Of a DNA stretch of 64,000 nt, positions 18,757 to 27,463 are shown piece after piece. Both the position numbers and the translations under genes were made by a program. The notes beneath the pieces are model-generated. The model did no database searches. It worked only from the letters and a program-made list of their open reading frames with translations, and was not told the DNA's origin. How positions within the stretch are numbered: position 1 is the first letter of the stretch; each line of letters begins with the position of its first letter. This DNA is from Pararobbsia alpina (lineage in GTDB: Bacteria > Pseudomonadota > Gammaproteobacteria > Burkholderiales > Burkholderiaceae), in NCBI RefSeq assembly GCF_902859895.1, contig NZ_CADIKM010000005.1, positions 213,301 to 277,300 of the forward strand. The letters run 5' to 3'.

Positions 18757-18800
18757 CGAGCAAGAGGCGCGTCCGCAGAGGTACCCGCGGCACAATACTG

Positions 18801-18839
18801 CCGCAGCACGTCTGTGCGAGGGGGCCAGACGTGCTGCGG
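18801..18839. repeat. Perfect 14-bp inverted repeat (hairpin)
   Basis: CCGCAGCACGTCTG pairs perfectly with CAGACGTGCTGCGG around an 11-base loop. It is 8 bases downstream of the leftward DUF4148 gene and could end its transcript, but no T-run follows on either strand. Confidence 0.75.
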
Positions 18840-18846
18840 AAGGTGG

Positions 18847-19158
18847 CTAGTCGTTTTGCGACGGCTGTGGGGTCGCAGCCTGCGTCAGAGGCAGGCAGTC
18901 CTGCCGATACTCAGCTTGCACTTTCGCTTCGGCGGTCATCAATTCGCTCGGATAGTTGATGTTGTCGCCTGAAGGGTCATAGCCGACCGCTTCCAGCTCC
19001 TCGAGTTCCTGCTTCAATTGGGCGTGGGTGATCTCGCCCGTCGGTTGCTTGAACGGATAGTCGTTGCACTGCTGGGGCGTGAGGTGAGGGGCGGCGAGCG
19101 CCACGCTCGAACCGCACAGCAACAGACAGGCGATCAAGGGTGTCGTGATCCTCTTCAT
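18847..19158 (-). CDS. DUF4148 domain secreted protein
   Basis: A 103-residue protein with a Sec signal peptide (KRITTPLIACLLLCGSSVALAA) and a DUF4148 domain: ITHAQLKQELEELEAVGYDPSGDNINYPSELMTAEAKVQAEY. Such small periplasmic proteins are abundant in Burkholderiales, and their function is unknown. Two Cys residues in the mature part could form a disulfide. The start is set by the signal peptide and a GGAGAA about 8 bases upstream. A second DUF4148 protein is at 29346. Confidence 0.85.
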   Translation of the reverse strand: MKRITTPLIACLLLCGSSVALAAPHLTPQQCNDYPFKQPTGEITHAQLKQELEELEAVGYDPSGDNINYPSELMTAEAKVQAEYRQDCLPLTQAATPQPSQND

Positions 19159-19510
19159 GCCAAGTTCTCCAAAAGTAGTGGATGGAAGCATTGGCCTTTC
19201 TCTGCGCCGCGGACAGAATCGGGACCGAGATCGCCAGTGCATGTAGGAAGAATAGCGATCGCTCTTGCAGAATTCGCTTACGGGAGAGTGAAGAGTTGTT
19301 TAAGGCTTTGCGTTCGACCTGACGCTTTGGCCCGTGCGGGCAGGGATGAAAAAAGTTTCATGGAAATGTTGCCGAGAGGCTATCCGCTGCGTTGTAACGT
19401 TGCGGATGCACCTGCTCCTCGCATTCGAGCGGGCACAGGACACGACTTTGCGGATGTCATCCATGATGTGTCGATCCGCTCGCGCGCAGGGGGACATCTG
19501 GATCTAACGA
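19159..19510. other. Intergenic region between DUF4148 and response-regulator genes
   Basis: About 350 bases between divergent genes. No gene seen; it should contain both promoters, but no box pair stands out. Confidence 0.4.
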
Positions 19511-20185
19511 ATGCGAATTCTGCTTGTCTCCACGTCTCGCCCGGAATCTTCATACCTGCATAAAGCGTTGCGCGAGAGCGCTCATAGTCTGCAGGTCACA
19601 AACGACGTCCGCGACGCCATGTATCTGGCGTCACAGGACGCGTTCGACGCCATCGTTATCGTCGTGGGCCAGGAGGTGCGAAGGGACGAGTTGCACAGTA
19701 CCTTGCCATCTTTCGCAAGGCTGGCGAATCGCCCATCCACCATTCTGATGCTGGGTCACGCAGCGCCCGGCGAACGTGCCCGGATGCTCCGCGCGGGGGC
19801 GGATGCCTGCTTTGTCCTGCCTTACTCGATCATCGAAATGCAGGAGCGGCTCGCCGCCTTGCGTCGGCTGAGCCAACATCACATGCGGGCGTCGCCGCAA
19901 GACGAGTTGGCACGGTTGGACCCGCGGACGCATGAGTTCGTTGAAGGTAGCCAGCGGCTTTCCGTCACCAAGCGCGAATACCTGGTGATCGAGTGCCTCT
20001 TGCGTCATGTCAACGGGCCGGTCGCGCGCGATAACCTGATTCGCTATGCATGGGCTGAGGCCGATGACGTCGATCCGGCCAGCGTGAACGTGGTGATTTC
20101 CCGCTTACGCAGGAAGATGCGGCAGCAAGGTTTTACCACGCAAGTCGAAACCATCAACCACTTCGGTTACCGGCTAGTCCACTGA
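19511..20185 (+). CDS. OmpR-type transcriptional regulator with degenerate receiver
   Basis: A 224-residue protein with the OmpR layout: receiver-like domain (1-115) and winged-helix DNA-binding domain (about 130-224; LSVTKREYLVIECLLRHVNGPVARDNLI and ASVNVVISRLRRKM). The receiver fold is recognisable but the catalytic set is gone. The acidic pair after LLV is STS, the phospho-Asp position reads IVIVVGQE with Val, and the Lys position reads VLPYS with Leu. It therefore cannot work by Asp phosphorylation and is an atypical, phosphorylation-independent regulator. It is separated from the efflux operon by two unknown genes on the opposite strand. The operon's kinase has no other response regulator nearby. 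Confidence 0.88.
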   Translation: MRILLVSTSRPESSYLHKALRESAHSLQVTNDVRDAMYLASQDAFDAIVIVVGQEVRRDELHSTLPSFARLANRPSTILMLGHAAPGERARMLRAGADACFVLPYSIIEMQERLAALRRLSQHHMRASPQDELARLDPRTHEFVEGSQRLSVTKREYLVIECLLRHVNGPVARDNLIRYAWAEADDVDPASVNVVISRLRRKMRQQGFTTQVETINHFGYRLVH

Positions 20186-20247
20186 ACCGGATGATCGCAC
20201 GCTTCGCGACGCCTGGGACTTCCCCGCCACCGGTTTCAATGCCCACC

Positions 20248-20643
20248 TCAGTTAGGCATCTTTGAAACCGGCTGCAGCCCATAGTGCGTGATGCTGGATT
20301 CATGCCCGCCACCCGCATAAGTAGAGACAACGTCAATCAGCTTCTTAAGGCTCTCCCTGGGGATGGCAAAGCCTTTCCATCCAAATCCCGTGTGGCGCAT
20401 AAACACGACGGCACCATCGAGCAGTGGGTTGCTTTCAATGTGCCAGGTTGGATTGTTCTCAATCACGTACTGGCGAGATTTAGAAAGCGACGCATCCACG
20501 GCGGGCTGCATCTCTGAACGGTAGCCGCTTAGATTTTCGATCAAAGCGTCGACCTCGGAGGGGTCGAGCACGACACTGTTTCCTTCAATCGAAAGAAGCA
20601 ATGAATTTGCACCATAGGGGTTGACGATCTCGAGCTTCAGCAC
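20248..20643 (-). CDS. Unknown protein, paralogue of the next gene
   Basis: A 131-residue soluble protein (GTG start at 20643; a TTG two codons upstream is also possible). GGAGG lies 9 bases before the GTG and only 3 before the TTG. It shares an alignable core with its neighbour at 20661: DALIENLSGYRSEMQPAV, a short loop ending in YVIENNPTWHIE, then VVFMRHTGFGWKGFAIPRE. I do not recognise a named family. No signal peptide, membrane segment or metal motif is visible. Placed 17 bases behind its paralogue, it is translationally linked to it. Confidence 0.75.
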   Translation of the reverse strand: MLKLEIVNPYGANSLLLSIEGNSVVLDPSEVDALIENLSGYRSEMQPAVDASLSKSRQYVIENNPTWHIESNPLLDGAVVFMRHTGFGWKGFAIPRESLKKLIDVVSTYAGGGHESSITHYGLQPVSKMPN

Positions 20644-20660
20644 TTGCAACTTCCTCCTCT

Positions 20661-21035
20661 TTAACTAGCCAGTCCGAGAGGCCTGGCAGGCGCATTCGCA
20701 TGGATGGCGAGGTCCTCGCAAAACCTTAGAGCCTTGTCCCGGGGTATGGCGAACCCGGCCCATCCCACACCGGAATTCCTCAGGAACAGAACGACGGCAT
20801 CAGAGCCGGGATGGGGTTCCGCATACCAGCTAGGGTCGAGTTCGACTGAATATCGGTGGGTGCGAGATACGCTCGATGGAACAGGCGGTCGCATTGAGGC
20901 TCTAAGCGCACCAAGTTGTTCAATCAGCACATCGAGATCCTCCGCGCCCAGCTGCATCCGATGCGTGTCGATCTCGAGATGGACAACTTTCGTACCATTT
21001 TCACTGACTAGCTCAGTTCTCATTGGGCGTCGCAT
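20661..21035 (-). CDS. Unknown protein, paralogue of the previous gene
   Basis: A 124-residue soluble protein with start at 21035 chosen because GGAGG lies 6 bases upstream. Core features match the downstream gene: LDVLIEQLGALRASMRPPV, RYSVELDPSWYAEPHPGSDAVVLFLRNSGVGWAGFAIPRD. The two proteins share GWxGFAIPR and a Trp in an (N/D)PxW motif, but have diverged elsewhere, so the tandem duplication is old. Function unknown. The position beside an atypical regulator and an efflux operon is the only clue. Confidence 0.75.
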   Translation of the reverse strand: MRRPMRTELVSENGTKVVHLEIDTHRMQLGAEDLDVLIEQLGALRASMRPPVPSSVSRTHRYSVELDPSWYAEPHPGSDAVVLFLRNSGVGWAGFAIPRDKALRFCEDLAIHANAPARPLGLAS

Positions 21036-21163
21036 TGCCGACCTCCGCATTAGAATGAAAAAAAATTATGGTGCTCTGCTCGCCGTGCTTCCTTAAGAAA
21101 GCACGGCGCGATGATGAAACTTCGTACATGTGCAAAGGAGTCAAGTCGTGTGAGGAGAGACCC

Positions 21164-22666
21164 CTAGTGCGGTTCGTGCACATCGCCGGGGGCGTCGTGC
21201 GGGCTCAGCGGATTGAAGGGGAGTGTCTGCTCTGCCGTAGGCAGGTCGGCGGTACTCCAGCCGCCGCCGAACGCGCCGATGAGGCCCACCGCCGTCTGCA
21301 AGCGGCGTGTCTGCACCTCTACCTCGGAGATTTGTGCGGTGAGCGCGGCGATCTGGGCAACGGTGACACTCAGATAGTTGTCCAGGCCACCCGTGTAGAG
21401 ACTGAGGGACATGTCCTGCACTTTGAGTGCTGCCTGCAGGGCCGCTTCCTGCTGAGTGGCCTCAGTGGCGAGCTTGCTGGTGAGTGTCAGATTATCTTCA
21501 ACCTGCTGAAAGGCTTGCAGTACAGTTGCCCGATAGCTATCCGTCGCCTGGTTGAATTGCGACCAGCTTTGTTGCAACTCAGCTTTCCGTAGACCCCCCT
21601 CGAACAGCGGCAACATGGCGGACGCTCCAACTGCCCAGAGGGCGTTCGGCAGCGAGGCAAGGCCAAAGCCGGTATCTTCGAAACCCGCGATCGCGCTAAG
21701 GCGGATGTTCGGATAGAACGCTGCCCGCGATACCCCGATGGAGGAGTTTTCCGCCGCCATCATGCGCTCGGCCTGCGCGATATCAGGGCGCCGTTGCAGC
21801 AGCGCGGAGGGAGCGTCCACAGGAGTTGTCGGAACACTGATTTGGGCATCCGCGCTCGCCGGCAAGCTGAAGGTGCTGGGGTTGACACCGGCCAGTACCG
21901 CGACTGCGTGCTCGAGCAATGCCCGCTGTGCTTGCACCTCGGTGTCGAACGCCTGCGCGGAGGAAAGCTGATTCTCAGCGCGAGCGACATCGATGCCCGC
22001 GGCAATTTTCCCGGCAAAGCGCAATTGCGTGATCGAGACCGCCTGCTGATAGGAGGCAATGGTCTGCACATAGACGGCATGCTCATCATCGAGACCATGG
22101 ATCGCCATGTAGTCGGTGGCGAGTTCCATCTCCAGGCTCAGTCGTGCCGAAGCGACCTGCGCCGCTACGCCTTGCGCGTCCTGCTGGGCCTCTTTGGTGC
22201 TGTTACGGATCTGGCTCCAGAAATCGGGCTCCCACGAAGCGACGGCACCATAGCCGTTCGACGGCGACTGGAGGGAGGCGCTGGTTGCGTTCTTGAAAAG
22301 AGTATGCACAGACTCTTTGTTCTCGCTGGTAAACGCTTGCAAGCCAAGTTGCGGAAACAGTCCTGATCGCGCTTCGCCGACGACGTCCCGGGCTTGGGTA
22401 TACGTTTCTTCGGCTGCCTTCAGATTCGGATTCGCCGCATCAAGCTGCGTCTCGAGACGATCCAGTTCGGCGTTGCCAAACACTTGCCACCATGGGCCGT
22501 GCGAGAGTTGATCTTGCGGCTGCGCGACGACAAACGGCCCGGAACCCTTGTATTGCGCCGGCAGGATCATGCTTGGCGGCGTATAGAGGGGCGCCAGATC
22601 GCAGCCGGACAGCGCACTGACGACGGTGAGGCACACAAGGTAGCGGATAGGTCGGAAGCTGCGCAT
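21164..22666 (-). CDS. RND efflux outer-membrane factor lipoprotein (OprM/NodT family)
   Basis: A 500-residue outer-membrane channel. The N terminus has a lipoprotein signal with lipobox LSGC (Cys at 22), followed by DLAPLYTPP. The two OEP repeats are visible, with LDAANPNLKAAEETYTQARDVVGEARSGLFPQL in the first half and RPDIAQAERMMAAENSSIGVSRAAFYPNIRLSA in the second. It is the last gene of the three-gene efflux operon and its start overlaps the stop of the membrane-fusion gene by one base. It forms the trimeric exit duct of the pump. Confidence 0.93.
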   Translation of the reverse strand: MRSFRPIRYLVCLTVVSALSGCDLAPLYTPPSMILPAQYKGSGPFVVAQPQDQLSHGPWWQVFGNAELDRLETQLDAANPNLKAAEETYTQARDVVGEARSGLFPQLGLQAFTSENKESVHTLFKNATSASLQSPSNGYGAVASWEPDFWSQIRNSTKEAQQDAQGVAAQVASARLSLEMELATDYMAIHGLDDEHAVYVQTIASYQQAVSITQLRFAGKIAAGIDVARAENQLSSAQAFDTEVQAQRALLEHAVAVLAGVNPSTFSLPASADAQISVPTTPVDAPSALLQRRPDIAQAERMMAAENSSIGVSRAAFYPNIRLSAIAGFEDTGFGLASLPNALWAVGASAMLPLFEGGLRKAELQQSWSQFNQATDSYRATVLQAFQQVEDNLTLTSKLATEATQQEAALQAALKVQDMSLSLYTGGLDNYLSVTVAQIAALTAQISEVEVQTRRLQTAVGLIGAFGGGWSTADLPTAEQTLPFNPLSPHDAPGDVHEPH

Positions 22667-23949
22667 TACTGGCTCGCATCGTCGTTGCGCGCAGCTTCAA
22701 CTTTCGCGCGCTGCGCCGGGGTCAAATTCTTTGATGCGTCCATGTTCGCGTGGAATTGTGCATCGGGGGCAATGCCTGGCACACCCTGGACAATGCGCAC
22801 CGTCTCGCCTTCGAGAATGCCGGCCGAGGGGTTGGTGATCAGCCGGTCGCTGCGCTTCAACCCGGATGTGATCTGCACAGTCTGGCCAAAATTCTGGCCG
22901 AGCTGAACGTCTTGAAGATGCACCTTGTTGTCCGCGTCAACGAGCGCGACCTGGGTGCCTTGCGCGCGGAACACCAGTGCCTGCTCCGGCACCACCAGCA
23001 CGTCGGGGTTCGTCGGCACGACAAACTTGACGTCGGCGTACGTTCCGGGCCAGATCAGATGATCGGGGTTGGGCACCAGGAGCTCGGTCACCACGGTACG
23101 CGTTTGCGGGTTGAAGGCGTTTGCCGTCGTTTGATAAGTCGCGTTGAATGTCCGGTTTGGATATTGCGGCAGCGAGAGCGTGGCGGTCAGATCGGGCTTG
23201 AGCATCGCGGCATAGTCCTGCGGTACCGACACGAAAACACGCATCTCGTGAATGTCGGAGACACTGAACAACTCGTCCGCGGCGCCTCGCGCGCTGACAT
23301 CGCCGCCCGCGGCGTTGACATAGTTGCCCACGTCGGTATCGCGCGAAGTGACGATTCCATCGAACGGGGCAACGATTCTCTTGAACCCTTCGAGAACCTT
23401 ATAGCGCGCAACCTCATGCTGCGCCACCCGGGCCTGGGCTTTCTTCGCAGCGGCACTGGCAACCTGTACGTCCACTTCCTGCTGCGACACCGCCTGCGTA
23501 CCTGCCAGCGCCGTCCAGCGATTGGCGGTCACTACGGCGAGGTTGTAGTTGGTCTGGGCCACGTCGAGATTCGCCTGCGAGCTCTCATACTGCTCGTCCA
23601 CGGCGGGCGCATCGATGGTGGCGAGCAAATCGCCCGCTTTCACTGGCGCACCATAGTCCTTGTACCACTTGAGCACGTAGCCCGATACCTGGGCATAGAT
23701 CGGGGCCGAATACCAGGCCTTGATCGTTCCCGGCAACGTCACGGTGCGTGTCGCCGGTCCCGGGGCAGGGGAGATGACCTGCACTTCGGGTACCGACTCC
23801 TCGTCAGCGACGTCACGCAGATTGGCGACATTGGCGCGCCGCTGGAAAATGCCGAGCGCGACGAGCCCCACGACGATCAGCGCCGCAATCGCCGTCAGCA
23901 ATCGGATTCGGGAGGAACTCGGGAGGGGTGTTTGTCGACGAGTGCTCAT
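22666..23949 (-). CDS. RND efflux periplasmic adaptor (membrane fusion protein)
   Basis: A 427-residue HlyD/AcrA-like adaptor with one N-terminal membrane helix (about 16-36). The lipoyl/barrel-sandwich halves (VSGYVLKWYKDYGAPVKAGDLLATIDAP and FKRIVAPFDGIVTSRDTDVGNYV) flank a coiled-coil hairpin with AVSQQEVDVQ. The beta-barrel and membrane-proximal domains follow, with the usual LITNPSAGILEGETVRIV end. It overlaps the pump gene by 4 bases. Confidence 0.93.
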   Translation of the reverse strand: MSTRRQTPLPSSSRIRLLTAIAALIVVGLVALGIFQRRANVANLRDVADEESVPEVQVISPAPGPATRTVTLPGTIKAWYSAPIYAQVSGYVLKWYKDYGAPVKAGDLLATIDAPAVDEQYESSQANLDVAQTNYNLAVVTANRWTALAGTQAVSQQEVDVQVASAAAKKAQARVAQHEVARYKVLEGFKRIVAPFDGIVTSRDTDVGNYVNAAGGDVSARGAADELFSVSDIHEMRVFVSVPQDYAAMLKPDLTATLSLPQYPNRTFNATYQTTANAFNPQTRTVVTELLVPNPDHLIWPGTYADVKFVVPTNPDVLVVPEQALVFRAQGTQVALVDADNKVHLQDVQLGQNFGQTVQITSGLKRSDRLITNPSAGILEGETVRIVQGVPGIAPDAQFHANMDASKNLTPAQRAKVEAARNDDASQ

Positions 23950-26900
23950 ACGTGCGATTCCATGTCTTTATTTCTGTTGCTGTGCAAAAGCGCGAATACG
24001 CAGGGCACGAACAGCAGAGTTGCAATTGTTGCGATCATGAGTCCACCGATCACAGCGCGACCCAGCGGGGCGTTTTGGGTATTGCTGAATGACATCGGCA
24101 GCATGCCGATCATCATGGCGAGCGCTGTCATCAGCACCGGACGAATACGGCCGTAGCCAGCCTCGATGGCGGCGACCACAGCGTTGCCATGCTCGGCCAG
24201 GCGCTCGCGAGCAAACGAGACCACGAGGATCGAGTTGGCGGTCGCCGTGCCCATGCACATGATCGCGCCGGTGAGCGCAGGCACGGATAGGGTCGTGTGG
24301 GTGAGAAACAGGCTCCAGACGATTCCGGCCAGTGCTGCGGGCAGGGCGGTAATGATGATGAAGGGGTCGAGCCAGGACTGGAAATTGACCACGATAACCA
24401 GGTAGACGAGCAAGATCGAAAGGGCGAGCCCCGCAAGCAATTGGGCATACGCGCTACTCATCGTTTGCGCCTGGCCTCGCAGATGCACGCTGGAACCGCG
24501 CGGAACGTCGTGGCTCATGTCCGCGACGACGTGCTCGACCTCATCGTTCACCGCACCGAGATCGCGCTCTTGATTGCTCACGAAAATGTCGATCGCCGGC
24601 AAGATGCTGTAGTGCGAGGCCAGCAGTGGCGTACCTGTCTGGGTAATTCGGCTAAGTGCCCCCAACAATTGCGTGTCGTTGCCACTGGGATCGCCATTGC
24701 CCTTGTCGATCGGAATGGTTTCCAGGTCATTCATCGACGAGAGCTGGTCTTGCGGTGTCTGCATATTGACCAGATGCGATACCCCTGAGCTCGTATCGAG
24801 CCAGTAGGTAGGCGCCGTTTGCCCGCTCCCGGACAAGGTCGCCAGCGCATTGTTGGCGATATTGGATTCCGTCACGCCTGTGCCCAAGGCAAAGGATCGA
24901 GATGCCGCGACATTCAGGGTCGGCTCATCGAAGGCTTGCTGGATATTGACGTCGGCGCTACCGGGGATGCGCCGTATACGGGCGGCCATCGCTTGCGCGT
25001 ACGCGAAGTTGGCAACTTGCCCACGACCGGAGATCTGTACGTCAATCGGTGCCGGCAGGCCGAAATTGAGGATCTTTGCCGTTATATCGCCCGGTAGAAA
25101 CGTAAATGCGGTACCGGGATACAGCTTGGGAAGTTGCTGTCGCAGCATGAAGCGATACTTGTCGACCGGCGATCGATCATTCTTCAGGTTGATCGTGATG
25201 TCGCAATCCTGTGGGCCGATCGTTCCCGTGGAGTTGTAGGCTTCGTTGATGCCGCTCGACGGCAGGCCGCAATTGTCCAAGACATTGCTCACCTGATTCG
25301 GGAGGATCTGCCGGATCGAGCCATTCACGAGAACGGCAATCTTCGATGCTTCCTCCAACCGCGTGCCAACCGGTGCACGCATATGCAGGTCGATCTCGCC
25401 GGACTTGATGCTCGGAAAGAAATCACGTCCAAGGAAGCCGATGAGACCCAGTGAGCTGAACGAGGCCGCAGCGAACACCACGATGAAGAGTCGGCGTCTG
25501 GCTACGAGCTGGGTCAACACAGTCTGGTAGTGCTCACGAAACTGAGTGAATCGCCGCTCGAAACCGCGCTGGAAACGGGTAAAGAAGCCTGGATCGGTCG
25601 TATGGCCGTGCTTGTGTTGGTCCACCTGGCCGCGCAACAAAAACGCGGCCATCGTCGGCACCAAGGTGCGCGAGAGGATAAACGAGGCGATCATCGCGAA
25701 GACGATCGCTTCCGCCATCGGAAGGAACAGAAAACCCGCAATCCCGCCAAGCTGGAATAGCGGCAGCCAGACGATGCAGATGCACAGGGTCGCCACGAAA
25801 GTGGGGACGACGATCTGGTTGGCCGCCGCGATGATGCCGGGTTCGAGTTCTGCCCCCGCTTCGAGGTGAGAGTCGATATTCTCGATCATGACCGTCGCGT
25901 CGTCGACAAGAATACCGACGGCGAGAGCGAGCCCCCCCAAGGTCATGACGTTGATCGTTTGGCCTAGCCACGATAGCGCGAGGACCGACGACAGGATAGC
26001 CAAAGGGATGGAGGTCGCGACGATCAGCGTCGAGCGCCAGCTGCCGAGGAAAAGCAGGACGGTCAGACCGGTGAGAATGGCCGCGGTGATCATCTCCTGC
26101 ATCACCTCGTCCACCGAATCACGGACAAAGCCGGACGCGTCGTTCAGCGTCGTGATCTTGACTCCCGGCGGCAGCGTGCGAATGATGCCGGGAAGCGCTT
26201 TCTTGATACCGTCCACCACGGCAAGCGTAGACGCATTGCCGCTCTTGAGGACCTGGATCAGCACGGCCTGCCTGCCCTTCACCAGAACGGCATTGGTCTG
26301 AGGCGGCGCGCCACTGTGAACGAATGCGACATCGCGGAGATAGACCGTGGCGCCGTTAACGGTCTTGATCGGGAGGTTATTGAAGGTCGACACTTGAATC
26401 GGAGTGGAATTGGTCTGGACCATAAAGTCGAGACCGCCGATCTTCTGGTCGCCCGCCGGAAGCACAACGTTCTGCACATTCAATGCACGCGCGACATCCG
26501 CGGCCGACAGGCCATGCGCCAACAGCTTTTTCTGGTCGAGATCAACCTCGACATTGAGCGAGGCGCCTCCATAAGGTGAGGGGATCGCAGCGCCAGGAAC
26601 CGCCACCAGTTGCGGACGGATCAGATTCGATGCCATGTCATAGACCTGCGAAGCAGACATACCTGTCGCGGACACTTGCAGATCCAGCACGGGAACCGAT
26701 GAGGCGTTGTAAGAAAGAATCTGCGGCGGAGTCATACCCGCCGGCATCTGCTTGAGCACGGTCTGCGAGGCCGCCGTGATCTCTGCCTCCGCGGAGGAGA
26801 CGTCGGTGCCGGGCTGGAAGAATATCTTCACGATCCCACGCCCATAGAGCGATTGGCTCTCGATATGTTCGATGTTATCGACCGTCGCGGTCAGTGCTCT

Positions 26901-27107
26901 TTCGTAGTAATAGATAACGCGGCCGGACATATCCTGCGGAGAGAGGCCGTTATAGGTCCAGACAACGGCGACCACCGGTATGCGGATATTCGGAAAAATG
27001 TCAGTCGGAGTCTTGAGCACCGCCATGCCACCGAACAGCAAGATCAGGATGCTCATGACTACGAAGGTCAAGGGTCGTCGCAGGGCGACTAGGACAATGG
27101 CGTTCAT
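23946..27107 (-). CDS. RND efflux inner-membrane transporter (HAE-type)
   Basis: A 1053-residue RND pump of normal length with 12 predicted helices and two large periplasmic loops. It begins MNAIVLVALRRPLTFVVMSILILLFGG and carries the helix-4 proton-relay motif LALAVGILVDDATVMIENI with its two Asp residues. Helix 12 ends before HSNRNKDMESHV. Substrate is not predictable from sequence; antibiotics, organic solvents and bile-type compounds are usual for the family. It is the first gene of the efflux operon, with 356 bases separating it from the upstream kinase. Confidence 0.93.
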   Translation of the reverse strand: MNAIVLVALRRPLTFVVMSILILLFGGMAVLKTPTDIFPNIRIPVVAVVWTYNGLSPQDMSGRVIYYYERALTATVDNIEHIESQSLYGRGIVKIFFQPGTDVSSAEAEITAASQTVLKQMPAGMTPPQILSYNASSVPVLDLQVSATGMSASQVYDMASNLIRPQLVAVPGAAIPSPYGGASLNVEVDLDQKKLLAHGLSAADVARALNVQNVVLPAGDQKIGGLDFMVQTNSTPIQVSTFNNLPIKTVNGATVYLRDVAFVHSGAPPQTNAVLVKGRQAVLIQVLKSGNASTLAVVDGIKKALPGIIRTLPPGVKITTLNDASGFVRDSVDEVMQEMITAAILTGLTVLLFLGSWRSTLIVATSIPLAILSSVLALSWLGQTINVMTLGGLALAVGILVDDATVMIENIDSHLEAGAELEPGIIAAANQIVVPTFVATLCICIVWLPLFQLGGIAGFLFLPMAEAIVFAMIASFILSRTLVPTMAAFLLRGQVDQHKHGHTTDPGFFTRFQRGFERRFTQFREHYQTVLTQLVARRRLFIVVFAAASFSSLGLIGFLGRDFFPSIKSGEIDLHMRAPVGTRLEEASKIAVLVNGSIRQILPNQVSNVLDNCGLPSSGINEAYNSTGTIGPQDCDITINLKNDRSPVDKYRFMLRQQLPKLYPGTAFTFLPGDITAKILNFGLPAPIDVQISGRGQVANFAYAQAMAARIRRIPGSADVNIQQAFDEPTLNVAASRSFALGTGVTESNIANNALATLSGSGQTAPTYWLDTSSGVSHLVNMQTPQDQLSSMNDLETIPIDKGNGDPSGNDTQLLGALSRITQTGTPLLASHYSILPAIDIFVSNQERDLGAVNDEVEHVVADMSHDVPRGSSVHLRGQAQTMSSAYAQLLAGLALSILLVYLVIVVNFQSWLDPFIIITALPAALAGIVWSLFLTHTTLSVPALTGAIMCMGTATANSILVVSFARERLAEHGNAVVAAIEAGYGRIRPVLMTALAMMIGMLPMSFSNTQNAPLGRAVIGGLMIATIATLLFVPCVFALLHSNRNKDMESHV

Positions 27108-27463
27108 AGGGTGCCGTTAGGAAATCCAGACAGAGATCTGCAAACAAATACACTGCGATCAATTAGAGAAGGAGACACATCGCCATTTCCGGCTACTACA
27201 TCGAGTGTCCTCGCATGCGAAAAAGGCTCATGGGCGGCAACGTCGTCTCGCTTGATCGTGCGTGAGCATCGCCCGAATCATCAGACCGTCACCAGGGCGG
27301 TGCTGGGCAATGTTTTCATGACAGTTTCCTTGAGTCTGTACAGAGTCGATCAGGCTGCGAAATGTGCCCTGATGCGCCACTGAGAGGAGGGAGAGTAAGC
27401 GAGTGTCGGTGTCATTCGCGAAACGTAGGCATGAAGACTTTTTAATTTGATCGGTCACCGCGG
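27108..27463. other. Gap between kinase gene and efflux operon
   Basis: About 356 bases between two leftward genes. No supported gene. A response regulator would normally be expected beside such a kinase, but no frame here is long enough. The stretch probably holds the efflux operon promoter. Confidence 0.45.

Larger units (their letters stand above)
18068..18846. other. Gene-poor stretch with palindromes, hexamer array and hairpin
   Basis: About 780 bases without a credible gene. Open frames crossing the CCAACG array encode only Asn-Ala, Val-Gly or Leu-Ala repeats, depending on frame and strand. The region holds two similar palindromes (18317-18328 and 18504-18519), an 11-unit hexamer repeat and a 14-bp stem hairpin, each listed separately. 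Confidence 0.5.

Noticed and set aside
18461..18959. Frames with Asn-Ala, Val-Gly or Leu-Ala repeats
   Set aside because: They exist only because a hexamer array keeps frames open on both strands. No binding site or conserved flanks.
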